NCBI RefSeq assembly: GCF_900457465.1
Contig: NZ_UAUU01000005.1
Coordinates: forward strand, 124,001-188,000
Direction: 5' to 3'
Length of the DNA: 64,000 nt
Source of the DNA: Sphingobacterium multivorum
GTDB taxonomy: Bacteria; Bacteroidota; Bacteroidia; Sphingobacteriales; Sphingobacteriaceae
Within the stretch, counting starts at the first letter, position 1. Every line of letters begins with the position of its first letter. Of the stretch, positions 29,154 through 38,176 are shown one piece after another. The notes under the pieces were generated by a model that did no database searches, was not told the origin of the DNA, and was given only the letters and a program-made list of their open reading frames with translations. Made by a program: the position numbers and the translations under genes.

Positions 29154-31970
29154 CTACCAAAATTTATAAGAGAGTGTAAGAGACACAGTAGATCCATATT
29201 TCTCAGCTCTATTGATATTATCTGTGTTTTTATTGAATGCTGCGTTTGGATCAGAACCTTTTGGTTTTTGATAGAAATAAGCTTTATTATTTAAAATATC
29301 ACTATAATTCAATTTCACTTCGGCTCTGGAGTTCGCAAATTTTTGCGCCAACTGTAAATCAAGAATATTTCTAGAATATTCGTAAATATCTGGATCTTCA
29401 GCATTACCAATTGCCCATATTCTTGGTCCAACTCTATTATACAAGAGTGTAATCGCTGTCGTATTTGGATTTTTGGTCGTATACGATAATCCCGCATTGA
29501 TTAGATAAGGTGATTGTCCTTGTAGTTTTCTTTTACCTGTTGAGTTCACAGTAGTTGGAACAATAACTTTCGAATAAATGTATGATCCATTCGCGTTGAT
29601 GACAAAATTGTCCAATCGCTCATCAATGAATTTCAGGTTCTTTCTTACTTCTGCTTCCAGTCCAAACACATCCGCAGACTTTGAATTGGTATAATTAAAT
29701 GAACGGCCTGAGTTTCCTAATTGTAAAGCTTGTTCGATCGGATTTTCAAAATATTTATAAAAAGCTCCCACCGATAAAACTTCACCAGCTGTTGGATAAT
29801 ACGCATATCCCAGATCAAAATTTGACGTTTTTGATTGTTTCAAATTGGGATTTCCACGAACGTTCATGTTTTTATTGAAGTCATAAAATGGGAAAGGTGC
29901 CATTTCTCTAAACTCCTGTCTTCCCACCGTTTGTGAAGCTGCAAAGCGAAAACTTTGCTTACTATCTAAATTATAGATTAAATTCAACGATGGTAGTAAT
30001 GAAATTGTCGTTGTGTCGACACCTACTGGATTGCCATTGTCTTCACTATTTAATTTCAAATTATATGACTCAAGACGTGCTCCAGCAATAACCCTCAATT
30101 TCTCCATCACAAATCCATCATACATCAAATAGCCTGCGTTCAAAAATGCTTTCGCATCATAATGATCTCCACCGTTGGTTATTTCATTTAGTATAAAGCC
30201 GTTTGGACGAATATTGGCTTGATCAAAAATTTTGTCTTGCGGTAATTTCAACAAACTCGCATCAAAGTTTCCATTTCGAATAAATCCAATCACCCTTGCA
30301 TTAAAATTTCTGTCACGCAATTGATTGAAATAACCTGCTTTTAATTTGTCATTTTCTGAGAATAAACGGATCGGTAATGTCAAATTTAAAGCCCCACCAT
30401 ACGAATTCTCAGTCATTGTCGAATTGAAATTACCTGCTCTGTCGGCTGTAGATGAACTGGTCGCAGAAATCGATGCAATACCATCTTTTGAATATTCCAT
30501 CCGCTTATAACCGGGCTCATATCTATCCGTACGACCATAATTCAAGGACCAATCCAATTTTAATTTACTGTTATCTGAAAGGATATGTTCACCAGATAAT
30601 TGATTTGTTAAAATAGATCGTTGTAATAGATAATCTCCCGTGCGATAAAATTCACTCCCCGAATCATCTTTTCCTTCACGGAACGTAAATTGATTCTCTA
30701 AAATTCGATTATATAAGTTTTTGAAAGAGATTTTGTTTGACTTCCAAGAATACGCGAAGTTTGCAAGGGCTCCTAAATTTGTATTGTAACTATATTGATC
30801 GTCATGGAATACTTCTGGCAACGACTGGCCAACATACGCTTTTTGGTCTGCTTCGCGTTTCCTTTGGTCGTAACGATAAGTCAATGAAAAAATAGCTCCA
30901 AATTTAGAATCATCTTTAAAATTCTTAGTGGAACCGTAATTCAGTTGAAAGTTAGGCGTTAATGTTGACTTCTTCGTATCATAGCCCCAATTGTTTTTAA
31001 ACAATTTAGAATACTCAAAAATTTCATTTGAATTATTTTGTAAAGATTGAAAATCCTTTGTGGAAGGAAAACCTTTAGGAATTTCACGGTCACTTCCTGC
31101 AAAACCAAACACTTCACCACCAGCTCTTTTTGCTGAGGTAAAATCTTTAAATGTGGATTGTGTATTATAAGATGTACCTATGGATGCATCAAAGAAATTT
31201 TTCTCTGGAAAATCTTTAGTATTCACTTGAACTACACCTCCGGAAAAATCAGCAGGGATATCTGGGGTTGCAGTTTTATTAATTATGATTGATTCAATTA
31301 AATTTGAAGGAATGATATCAAAAGAAAAAGCACGTTTATCTACTTCTGTATTGGGTAAAATCGCATTATTCAACATAGCTGAATTGTAACGATCACTCAG
31401 CCCCCTTACAATAACATATTTATTATCTTGGATACTAGCACCACTTACACGCTTAATTGCCTCTGACGTATTTCTATCTGGACTTCTCTTAATTTGTTCG
31501 GTCGAAATCCCACTGGAAATTCTAGCACTATTTTTTTGCTGCGAGTACAAAGCACTTATCGACTCTTTTTTGAAAGTTCCCGTAACAACAACCTGATCCA
31601 ATACAGTTCCCCCAGTATTATCGAGTACTACATCTAGCGTCGTAACATCCTTATCCTTTATCTCTACATCAGTAATTTGCTTAGTAGCAAAGCCTACATA
31701 ACTAAATTCTAATGTATACTTCCCTGCAGGTACTGCAGGAATATTATAATTACCAGTCACATCTGAACTTCCCACTCTCGCCGTACCGAGTACCTTAACA
31801 GTCACCCCTGTGATTGTTTCACCTGTTTTGACATTTGTTACTTTACCCGCCACCTTTCCACTGCCCTGTGCATAAACTGTTGTTGACGCAGCTACTGCTA
31901 GCGTTACGACTGCAGCGATTCTTTTAAGTTGTAATTGTGGTTCCAATTTATTTGTTTTTTGTTTCTGCAA
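29154..31970 (-). CDS. TonB-dependent receptor (non-SusC type)
   Basis: A 938-residue receptor: signal ending ASTTVYAQ, a CarboxypepD_reg-like domain (about 38-115, GKVAGKVTNVKTGETITGVT), plug (QVVVTGTFKKESISALYSQQ, RGLSDRYNSAMLNNAILPNT, ADFSGGVVQVNTKDFP) and a barrel ending VSLTLSYKFW. It lacks the long SusC insertions and has no SusD partner; the beta-helix lipoprotein at 27680 takes that place. The open frame begins with a TTG at 31970 that overlaps a TAGCTTTG box, so the true start may be the TTG eight codons later. An IS66 element begins 132 bp upstream. Confidence 0.9.
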   Translation of the reverse strand: MQKQKTNKLEPQLQLKRIAAVVTLAVAASTTVYAQGSGKVAGKVTNVKTGETITGVTVKVLGTARVGSSDVTGNYNIPAVPAGKYTLEFSYVGFATKQITDVEIKDKDVTTLDVVLDNTGGTVLDQVVVTGTFKKESISALYSQQKNSARISSGISTEQIKRSPDRNTSEAIKRVSGASIQDNKYVIVRGLSDRYNSAMLNNAILPNTEVDKRAFSFDIIPSNLIESIIINKTATPDIPADFSGGVVQVNTKDFPEKNFFDASIGTSYNTQSTFKDFTSAKRAGGEVFGFAGSDREIPKGFPSTKDFQSLQNNSNEIFEYSKLFKNNWGYDTKKSTLTPNFQLNYGSTKNFKDDSKFGAIFSLTYRYDQRKREADQKAYVGQSLPEVFHDDQYSYNTNLGALANFAYSWKSNKISFKNLYNRILENQFTFREGKDDSGSEFYRTGDYLLQRSILTNQLSGEHILSDNSKLKLDWSLNYGRTDRYEPGYKRMEYSKDGIASISATSSSTADRAGNFNSTMTENSYGGALNLTLPIRLFSENDKLKAGYFNQLRDRNFNARVIGFIRNGNFDASLLKLPQDKIFDQANIRPNGFILNEITNGGDHYDAKAFLNAGYLMYDGFVMEKLRVIAGARLESYNLKLNSEDNGNPVGVDTTTISLLPSLNLIYNLDSKQSFRFAASQTVGRQEFREMAPFPFYDFNKNMNVRGNPNLKQSKTSNFDLGYAYYPTAGEVLSVGAFYKYFENPIEQALQLGNSGRSFNYTNSKSADVFGLEAEVRKNLKFIDERLDNFVINANGSYIYSKVIVPTTVNSTGKRKLQGQSPYLINAGLSYTTKNPNTTAITLLYNRVGPRIWAIGNAEDPDIYEYSRNILDLQLAQKFANSRAEVKLNYSDILNNKAYFYQKPKGSDPNAAFNKNTDNINRAEKYGSTVSLTLSYKFW

Positions 31971-32160
31971 AGCTATTAGCAGAATATTAGATTAACATTA
32001 GCAACAAATTACCATTGCGTAAACCAGTTGTTAAATTAATGTTACTTACTTCCTGTTTTTTTTGATTCTCAGCAAAAAAGGCCTTTTAATGCTATTTATA
32101 CGTATCCATTCTACCAAGTACATATTGACTTAGGTCGGCTCAGTGGTTAGCTTTGCTGTT

Positions 32161-32445
32161 ATGAACAACCTTCAAGAAAAACGTGAGCGTATGCTGTCTA
32201 TGATAGCAGACTGGCAACAGAGCGGAAAAAGCAAGAAAGCGTATTGCACGGAAAATGGGATCAAGGAAGCGACTTTTTATTATTGGTTTTCGCGCAGTAA
32301 AGAAAATGACACTACCGGAGGGAACTTTATCACAATCGACAACGCGCCCCGAAGGAACGATGTTGAGATTATCTATCCCAACGGTGTGCGTATAAAGGTC
32401 GAAAATGATCTTGCCCTTGTATCACAGCTGATCCGTCTGTACTGA
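32161..32445 (+). CDS. IS66 TnpA-like accessory protein
   Basis: A 94-residue protein from the ATG at 32161 (MNNLQEKRERML). An N-terminal helix-turn-helix (MIADWQQSGKSKKAYCTENG then IKEATFYYWFSRSK) matches the IS66 OrfA pattern. Its stop overlaps the tnpB start by one base. It is needed for IS66 transposition in elements that carry it, but its exact role is uncertain. Confidence 0.85.
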   Translation: MNNLQEKRERMLSMIADWQQSGKSKKAYCTENGIKEATFYYWFSRSKENDTTGGNFITIDNAPRRNDVEIIYPNGVRIKVENDLALVSQLIRLY

Positions 32446-32783
32446 TGTTTGCACTGGGGTCATCGCACCGCTTTTATCTTTACGATGGGTTTTGCGATAT
32501 GAGAAAGTCATTCGACGGGCTCTGTGGATTGATCAGTTCGGGGATGGGTCGTCAGGCTACCAATGGTGAGGTTTTCGTATTTCTGAACCGTAGCCGTACG
32601 CATATGAAACTGCTGCACTGGGAACAAGGAGGCTTTGTCCTTTATTATAAGCGTCTGGAGAGCGGAACATTCATGCCGCCGAAGGTAAAAAACGGAGAAT
32701 TGTCCTGGAGCGACCTGGTACTGATGGTCGAAGGGATACAGGTGGTAAAAAGTATTCAAAAAAGACGTTTTTCTTTACCTTAA
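32445..32783 (+). CDS. tnpB: IS66 TnpB (PF05717-type)
   Basis: A 112-residue IS66 Orf2 protein with the family motifs RFYLYDGFCDMRKSFDGLCG, GEVFVFLNRSRTHMKLLHWE and GGFVLYYKRLESGTF. It is complete. The start at 32445 overlaps the tnpA stop, indicating coupled translation. Not related to the IS605 TnpB nuclease despite the shared symbol. Confidence 0.93.
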   Translation: MFALGSSHRFYLYDGFCDMRKSFDGLCGLISSGMGRQATNGEVFVFLNRSRTHMKLLHWEQGGFVLYYKRLESGTFMPPKVKNGELSWSDLVLMVEGIQVVKSIQKRRFSLP

Positions 32784-32832
32784 AAATGGACTTAAAATAG
32801 GAATAAAGGTATCTTTTGAGTATCTTTAGGGT

Positions 32833-34350
32833 ATGGAAACAGCACTGGAAAACCTATCAAAAGAAGACCTTCTGAAAATGGTTTCCAGTATGTCCAAACA
32901 GAATGAACTCCTCCATCAGGAGCGTGAGATTCTTTCACAGGAGCGTGATTACCTGAAAGCTCAGGTGGAGATGCTTCAGCGTATGCAGTTCGGACAGAAG
33001 CGTGAGCGCTTTGAAGGCGATCCTGATCAGACGATGCTCCCTTTTAATGCAGAGCCTGCTGAAGCAGAGCAGCAACAGGAAGAAATCAAAGAAAAGATCG
33101 AGTATGTCCGTAAACGTCCCAATCATAAAGGACGCGCTAAATTACCTGCCCATCTCCCTGTAGTCGAGATCGAGATACACCCTGAAGGAGACCTTTCCAA
33201 AATGGTCTGTATCGGCAAGGAAATTACCGAGGAACTGGAGTGCGAGCCTGCAAAGTTCTATATCAAACGTTACATCCGTTATAAATATGCAGCTAGAAAC
33301 GGAAATGGCGTATCCATCGCCGAACTGCCTGAACGGGTCATCGATAAAGGAATTGCAGGGCCGAGCTTACTGGCGATGATATTGGTAGGTAAATATCAGG
33401 ACCACCTTCCGCTATACCGGCAAAAACAGATCTTCGCAAGGGAAAACATACAGATCCCATCCTCAACCATCGAAGGATGGACCAGACAGGCCCTGGAAAA
33501 ACTGGAACCATTATATGAACAGCTGGTCTTCGATACCAAATCTCAGGGCTATCTGCAGGTTGATGAGACCCCTATAAAAGTACTGGACAGCGATAAAAAA
33601 GGAGCTGCCCATCAGGGGTACTTTTGGGTCTACCATTCGCCTTTGGATAAAACGGTACTGTTCGATTATAACCCTTCCCGTGGTGGTCATGTACCTAAAT
33701 CCATGCTGGATAACTTTAAAGGATATCTGCAGACGGATGGGTATGCGGCCTACGAAAAGTTTGGCAAAAAGAAAGACATCACCCATCTGGCCTGCTGGGC
33801 ACACGCACGCCGTGAGTTTGAGAAGGCCCTAAAGAATGACCCGGCAAGGGCCCAAAAGGCACTGCTGATGATACAGGAACTTTATAAAGTTGAGCGAAAA
33901 GCCAAAGAAGAAAAGTTATCACCCGATAAGATCAAGGAGCTGCGGCTGAAAGAATCGCTCCCGGTTATCAACGAGCTGGGCAAATGGATCTTTGATGAAA
34001 TAAAGGACACCCTGCCCAAAAGCCAGATCGGGAAGGCTATGGCCTATGCATACGTACGTTGGGACATGCTCTCGGAATATCTGCGCGACGGGAATCTGCA
34101 GATTGACAATAACCTTATCGAGAATGCCATTCGCCCTGTTGCTCTGGGACGCAAAAACTGGCTGTTCGCCGGAAGCCATGAGGCAGCACAGCGATCAGCA
34201 ATGATCTACTCTTTCTTCGCTATCTGCAAAAAGCATGAGGTGAACCCATTTCTGTGGTTAAAACATACGCTAATGAATATAGCGTCAATAAACCACAAGA
34301 ATATAAAAGAGCTTTACCCACAGAACTTCAAAAAATCAACTGATATGTAG
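32833..34350 (+). CDS. tnpC: IS66 transposase TnpC
   Basis: A 505-residue transposase: N-terminal leucine-rich coil (residues about 1-60), zinc-ribbon/DUF-type linker, then the DDE core with YLQVDETPIKVLD, YLQTDGYAAYEKF, the conserved THLACWAHARREFEKAL segment and the C-terminal LQIDNNLIENAIRPVALGRKNWLFAGSH with the catalytic Glu. The stop lies 16 bp before the right end. Full length, no lesion, so the element is potentially active. Confidence 0.95.
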   Translation: METALENLSKEDLLKMVSSMSKQNELLHQEREILSQERDYLKAQVEMLQRMQFGQKRERFEGDPDQTMLPFNAEPAEAEQQQEEIKEKIEYVRKRPNHKGRAKLPAHLPVVEIEIHPEGDLSKMVCIGKEITEELECEPAKFYIKRYIRYKYAARNGNGVSIAELPERVIDKGIAGPSLLAMILVGKYQDHLPLYRQKQIFARENIQIPSSTIEGWTRQALEKLEPLYEQLVFDTKSQGYLQVDETPIKVLDSDKKGAAHQGYFWVYHSPLDKTVLFDYNPSRGGHVPKSMLDNFKGYLQTDGYAAYEKFGKKKDITHLACWAHARREFEKALKNDPARAQKALLMIQELYKVERKAKEEKLSPDKIKELRLKESLPVINELGKWIFDEIKDTLPKSQIGKAMAYAYVRWDMLSEYLRDGNLQIDNNLIENAIRPVALGRKNWLFAGSHEAAQRSAMIYSFFAICKKHEVNPFLWLKHTLMNIASINHKNIKELYPQNFKKSTDM

Positions 34351-34572
34351 TTCATAGGCCGGATACATTTATACGAATATTTACCCCCCTTAAGCGGTCA
34401 GCATATTAATGAAGTGTAAGAAAATTATTAAGCACTTAATTTATTAACACAATAAGGATATTTTTCTAAATTACACTTTAATGAATGCCATTTACGGCCT
34501 TATATAGATAAGTGGTACTGCTAGTTGAGAGAGACCGATCATCTTCCATTGCCAACTGTTAACTCACTGCAG

Positions 34573-34630
34573 TAAATTGCTTTTTATATGCAATATAATT
34601 GCAATTATATTGCATATAAAAAGCAATTTA
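34573..34630. promoter_or_regulatory. Perfect 58-bp palindrome, candidate operator of the ABC operon
   Basis: Two 29-base arms with no spacer: 34573-34601 (from TAAATTGCTTTTTATATGCA to ATAATTG) is the exact reverse complement of 34602-34630. Its core contains nested TGCAAT/ATTGCA repeats. The right arm covers the TTG of a likely -33 element at 34610-34612, so a bound protein would block the promoter. A Fur-family regulator such as Zur is a reasonable candidate given the genes downstream, though the core is not a classical Zur box. Confidence 0.85.
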
Positions 34631-34640
34631 TCTAAGTTTG
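34610..34640 (+). promoter_or_regulatory. Bacteroidota-type promoter of the ABC operon
   Basis: TTG at 34610-34612, a 20-bp spacer, then TAAGTTTG at 34633-34640 match the -33/-7 consensus (TTTG and TAnnTTTG). The predicted transcript starts near 34647, about 20 bp before the ATG at 34666. Confidence 0.7.
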
Positions 34641-34665
34641 AATATATTTTCAATTTCTGATCCTC

Positions 34666-35307
34666 ATGAGCACTCCAATCGTATCGACTACACAGTTATC
34701 ATTTCAGTATCCTAATTCAACGCCAATTGAATTTCCAGATATTCACATCGAGAAAGGTCAGCATACGCTGTTATTAGGGGATTCGGGTTCTGGAAAAACA
34801 ACGTTACTTAATATATTAGGAGGTTTGTCACGACCAGAGACAGGTCTAGTCAAAATAAATAACCAAGACCTATCCTTATTATCAAACAGCAAATTGGATC
34901 AGTTTCGTGCGCAATATATCGGATTTATATTCCAAGAAGCTCACCTCCTAAGAAATTTAACACTTTTGGAAAACATCAAGTTGGCACAGTCTTTAGCAGG
35001 GAAAAAAATAGACATAAGTGCAATTCATCTTATACTTAAACAACTACAATTAGATGAAAAAAGTGCTGCCTACCCGAACGAATTGAGTCGCGGCCAATTA
35101 CAACGTGCTGCTATTGCACGCAGCATCATTAATAAACCAGCTCTACTTATTGCTGACGAGCCAACTGCCGCTCTAGATGACAACAATACCTACAGGGTAT
35201 TAGAACTGTTATTATCGATAGCTGACACTGCAGGATCGACTTTATTGATAACAACACACGACAAGAGAATAAAAGATCAGTTCTCCAAAATGTACCTTTT
35301 AAAATAA
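34666..35307 (+). CDS. ABC transporter ATPase, LolD/MacB type (PA4064-like)
   Basis: A 213-residue ATPase with Walker A GDSGSGKTTL, Q-loop region FIFQEAHLLRNLTLLE, signature LSRGQLQRAAIARS and Walker B LLIADEPTAALD. It powers the permease 47 bp downstream. Together with that permease and the DUF3299-like protein it matches the layout of a zinc-repressed operon known in Pseudomonas (PA4063-PA4066). On that comparison its role would be in zinc uptake or zinc-related lipoprotein handling; this is inference from gene order, not from the ATPase itself. Confidence 0.85.
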   Translation: MSTPIVSTTQLSFQYPNSTPIEFPDIHIEKGQHTLLLGDSGSGKTTLLNILGGLSRPETGLVKINNQDLSLLSNSKLDQFRAQYIGFIFQEAHLLRNLTLLENIKLAQSLAGKKIDISAIHLILKQLQLDEKSAAYPNELSRGQLQRAAIARSIINKPALLIADEPTAALDDNNTYRVLELLLSIADTAGSTLLITTHDKRIKDQFSKMYLLK

Positions 35308-35354
35308 TTGTTTTACTTTAATTTACGCGTCACCCTTAGTTTTTAGAATTTGTT

Positions 35355-36749
35355 ATGAACACGATACAATTGGTTTGGAAAAATTTAAGTAGGCAGTTTG
35401 GCTCGGTCTTTCTAAGCATTCTGTTAACGGCGTTTGGAATTTCCATCCTTGCCGTGCTTTCAATTACCGGCGAAACTTTTGAAAAGCAGCTTGACAATAA
35501 CAGTAAAAATATTGATTTGGTTGTTGGAGCCAAGGGAAGCCCCCTTCAATTGATCTTATCAAGTATTTATCATATTGACAATCCAACCGGCAATATCCCA
35601 CTGGACGAACTGGAACCATTACGCCAAAATCCCCTTGTTCAGCTTGCAGTGCCCCTATCTTTAGGTGACAATTTCAAAGGCCATCGCATTGTTGGAACAG
35701 ATTCATCTTTCTTAGCTATTTATGAAACAGCAATAACTGAAGGCCGTATCTGGCAAAATAACTTTGAAGTAGTCATTGGTGATCAAGTTGCAAAAAAACA
35801 ACAGCTCAAAATTGGCGATCAGATCCATAGTTCACATGGCTTGAGCAAAGATGGACATCATCATGACGAACATCCGTTTACCATTGTTGGTATTCTAAAA
35901 CATAACAATAACGTTACCGATAACTTAATACTAACCAACTTAGAAAGTGTTTGGGATGTACATGGCATTGCACATAAACATGAGCATCAAGAAACAGCAG
36001 TAGAGAAAGAATTACGGGAACGCCAAGAAGACCGGGAGGAAACCCTCAAAGCACATCTGCACCATCATGGTGAAGATATAGCAGAAAATTCATCTGCTCC
36101 AGCCCAAACGAACGAAAAAGAACATCAGGAGCAGGAAGACCATCATGAGCACGCAGAGGAAGGCATGTTTGTGAAGTCAATAGGTGCCGACATGGTAAAA
36201 CAGAATGGACTGGAAATAACCGCCATTCTACTAAAATATCAATCTCCTGCAGCGATCGGAATTTTGCCAAAATTGATTGATCAGCAAACAGACATGCAGG
36301 CCGCATCTCCCGCCATGGAAAGCACTCGTCTATTCTCGTTATTAGGCGTAGGGATAGATTCTTTATCGATACTCGCTTATGTAATTATGTTTATTGCAGG
36401 TTTAAGCGTCTTTATTAATTTATATAACGCATTAAAGCAACGTAAATACGATCTTGCCATCATGCGTACGCTTGGAGCCTCCAAAGGAAAACTCTTTGCC
36501 ATTGTGCTTCTTGAAGGACTAATCATTACGATTCTTGGTGGGTTAATTGGGCTTATAATGGCACATCTAGCGCTTTACTATATCAGTAATCAGACAAGTC
36601 AAAGCGCCGATTTTATAGAGGCTTTTACACTTCATCCTAAAGAACTGATTTTCTTGTTTGTTGCTTGTCTAATAGGTATCTTCGCAGCACTTATTCCGGC
36701 GATCAAGGCCTACAGGACAAGTATTTCTGGAACACTATCAAATAAATAA
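35355..36749 (+). CDS. FtsX/MacB-type ABC permease with His-rich loop
   Basis: A 464-residue permease: N-terminal membrane segment (residues about 15-40), a large periplasmic MacB-PCD-like domain, then three C-terminal membrane segments (about 325-350, 378-400, 432-452) with an FtsX signature (LAIMRTLGASKGKLFAIVLL). The periplasmic part carries several histidine clusters: HGLSKDGHHHDEHPF, HGIAHKHEHQ, HLHHHGED and HQEQEDHHEHAEEG. These look like metal-binding loops and point to zinc (or copper). It is related to PA4065-type permeases. No separate His-rich binding protein is encoded nearby, so this loop may take its place. Confidence 0.83.
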   Translation: MNTIQLVWKNLSRQFGSVFLSILLTAFGISILAVLSITGETFEKQLDNNSKNIDLVVGAKGSPLQLILSSIYHIDNPTGNIPLDELEPLRQNPLVQLAVPLSLGDNFKGHRIVGTDSSFLAIYETAITEGRIWQNNFEVVIGDQVAKKQQLKIGDQIHSSHGLSKDGHHHDEHPFTIVGILKHNNNVTDNLILTNLESVWDVHGIAHKHEHQETAVEKELRERQEDREETLKAHLHHHGEDIAENSSAPAQTNEKEHQEQEDHHEHAEEGMFVKSIGADMVKQNGLEITAILLKYQSPAAIGILPKLIDQQTDMQAASPAMESTRLFSLLGVGIDSLSILAYVIMFIAGLSVFINLYNALKQRKYDLAIMRTLGASKGKLFAIVLLEGLIITILGGLIGLIMAHLALYYISNQTSQSADFIEAFTLHPKELIFLFVACLIGIFAALIPAIKAYRTSISGTLSNK

Positions 36750-36881
36750 GTTTAACTAAGATTACACAACGACAAAAGATCGCAATAAGAAGAGCAGCTT
36801 ATCCTCTAGGCAGGAAAACGGAAAATACATTCGAACAGCTTCTCGATACATAACACTCGATACATAACAATAGCATAACAC

Positions 36882-37358
36882 ATGAAAAAAACACTGACAG
36901 TATTCTTATTTATATTATTCTGTACCATACAGTCCCAAGCCCAAATAGGCAATAATCCGGATGTTCCCGATCATACACCTATGATGAACAAAACTTGGGA
37001 AGCAATTGATAAAATGGCTTATAAAGTAACTTATAATGGGGCAAAGAAAGTATATACTCCTTTCTACCCAAAAGAACTTAAAGCGCTTGAAAATAAAATT
37101 GTTGAATTACCAGGTTATATGGTTCCTCTTCATAGTGGTCTTAATCATAAAAACTTTATGATGTCTGTATTACCCGTGATGCAATGCCAATTCTGTGGAT
37201 CCAACGGAATACCACCAATGGTTGAAGTAACATTAAAGGGCAATGCAATAAAATTCTCTGAAGATCCGATTAAATTAAAAGGGAAAATGATCTTTACCAA
37301 AGATCCGCTTAAAGGAAATGCTGAAATCCAGATTGTAGATGCAGAACCAATAAAATAA
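36882..37358 (+). CDS. DUF3299-like secreted protein
   Basis: A 158-residue exported protein (signal MKKTLTVFLFILFCTIQSQA). The mature domain has the OB-fold-like DUF3299 features: KIVELPGYMVPL and LPVMQCQFCGSNGIPPMVEV, with a CxxC pair that could bind a metal. It is third in the operon, 133 bp after the permease. In Pseudomonas the DUF3299 gene PA4066 ends a Zur-controlled operon of the same make-up. The molecular role is not known. Confidence 0.78.
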   Translation: MKKTLTVFLFILFCTIQSQAQIGNNPDVPDHTPMMNKTWEAIDKMAYKVTYNGAKKVYTPFYPKELKALENKIVELPGYMVPLHSGLNHKNFMMSVLPVMQCQFCGSNGIPPMVEVTLKGNAIKFSEDPIKLKGKMIFTKDPLKGNAEIQIVDAEPIK

Positions 37359-37382
37359 ACTAGCGTCTATTATTAAACCATT

Positions 37383-37415
37383 AAATGGGCTTTGCAGATC
37401 TCTCACAGCCCATTT
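37383..37415. terminator. Terminator between convergent genes
   Basis: AAATGGGCT at 37383-37391 pairs with AGCCCATTT at 37407-37415, between the DUF3299-like gene (+) and rsmE (-). Confidence 0.7.
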
Positions 37416-37442
37416 AGTGGGCCAGGGTCCGTCTTTTATCCC

Positions 37443-38159
37443 CTATCCTCTATTCAGCAGGGAAACTTCCATACAAGCTGCTAAAGCAGCCGTTTCGGTT
37501 CTTAAACGCGCTTCTCCCAACGAAATCGGATGAAACCCCATCTGTAGTGCCAAATCAATTTCCTCTTCAGAGAAATCTCCTTCCGGACCAATGAGGATAA
37601 TATAATGCTGGTCTGGCTCCAAAACCTGGTTTAAATACTTCTTTTCAGCGTCAACACAGTGTGCAATTGCCTTTTGAACACCTTCTTTTGGGATTTCCCT
37701 CAAAAACTGTTTAAACGATACTGCTGGATTTAGCTTCGGAAGATAGGCTTTCAACGATTGTTTCATCGCTGCAACAACCACCTTATTTAGACGATCTAAT
37801 TTCACCTCTTTTCGCTCAGAATGCTCACAGATAACTGGAGTTATTTCTTGAATTCCAACCTCAGTCGCCTTTTCCAAAAACCATTCGATGCGATCAATAT
37901 TCTTCGTTGGACCAACAGCAATATGCAAATGATATTTTGGCCGCTGAAACTCCTCCTCAACATTTAAGATCGTGATAACAGTACGTTTGGGGTGAGGGTC
38001 AATAATTTGAGCTTCGTACAAACCACCGCGACCGTCTATGAGATGTAAACGATCACCAGTATCCATACGAAGCACACGAATAGCATGTTTACTTTCTTCT
38101 TCACTAAGGATAAAATTTTCTAATGAAGGGTTTAAATCCGGTGTAAAAAATAACTGCAT
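37443..38159 (-). CDS. rsmE: 16S rRNA m3U1498 methyltransferase
   Basis: A 238-residue RsmE of normal length. The N-terminal PUA-like domain includes ESKHAIRVLRMDTGDRLHLI; the C-terminal SPOUT domain has LIGPEGDFSEEEIDLALQ and SLGEARLRTETAALAA, which form the trefoil knot and SAM site. It methylates U1498 of 16S rRNA. It is the last gene of a run of minus-strand core genes and starts 17 bp after the CorC-like gene. Confidence 0.95.
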   Translation of the reverse strand: MQLFFTPDLNPSLENFILSEEESKHAIRVLRMDTGDRLHLIDGRGGLYEAQIIDPHPKRTVITILNVEEEFQRPKYHLHIAVGPTKNIDRIEWFLEKATEVGIQEITPVICEHSERKEVKLDRLNKVVVAAMKQSLKAYLPKLNPAVSFKQFLREIPKEGVQKAIAHCVDAEKKYLNQVLEPDQHYIILIGPEGDFSEEEIDLALQMGFHPISLGEARLRTETAALAACMEVSLLNRG

Positions 38160-38176
38160 GTGCTTTCGTTATTGTT

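Larger units (their letters stand above)
32102..34366 (+). mobile_element. IS66-family insertion sequence (2265 bp)
   Basis: The ends share inverted repeats beginning GTATCC (32102 onward; on the other strand from 34366), with further matches such as AA-TACAT. The flanks carry a perfect 8-bp target duplication ATTTATAC at 32094-32101 and 34367-34374, the size usual for IS66. Three genes in the order tnpA-tnpB-tnpC are intact. The element separates the TonB receptor from the ABC operon and may have displaced upstream control sites of either. Confidence 0.95.

Noticed and set aside
32445..32783. IS605-type TnpB nuclease
   Set aside because: The protein is the 112-residue IS66 TnpB, unrelated to the RNA-guided TnpB family.
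34573..34630. Palindrome as a plain transcription terminator
   Set aside because: There is no U run after it on the plus strand, no plus-strand gene other than the IS66 genes before it, and it overlaps a good promoter.
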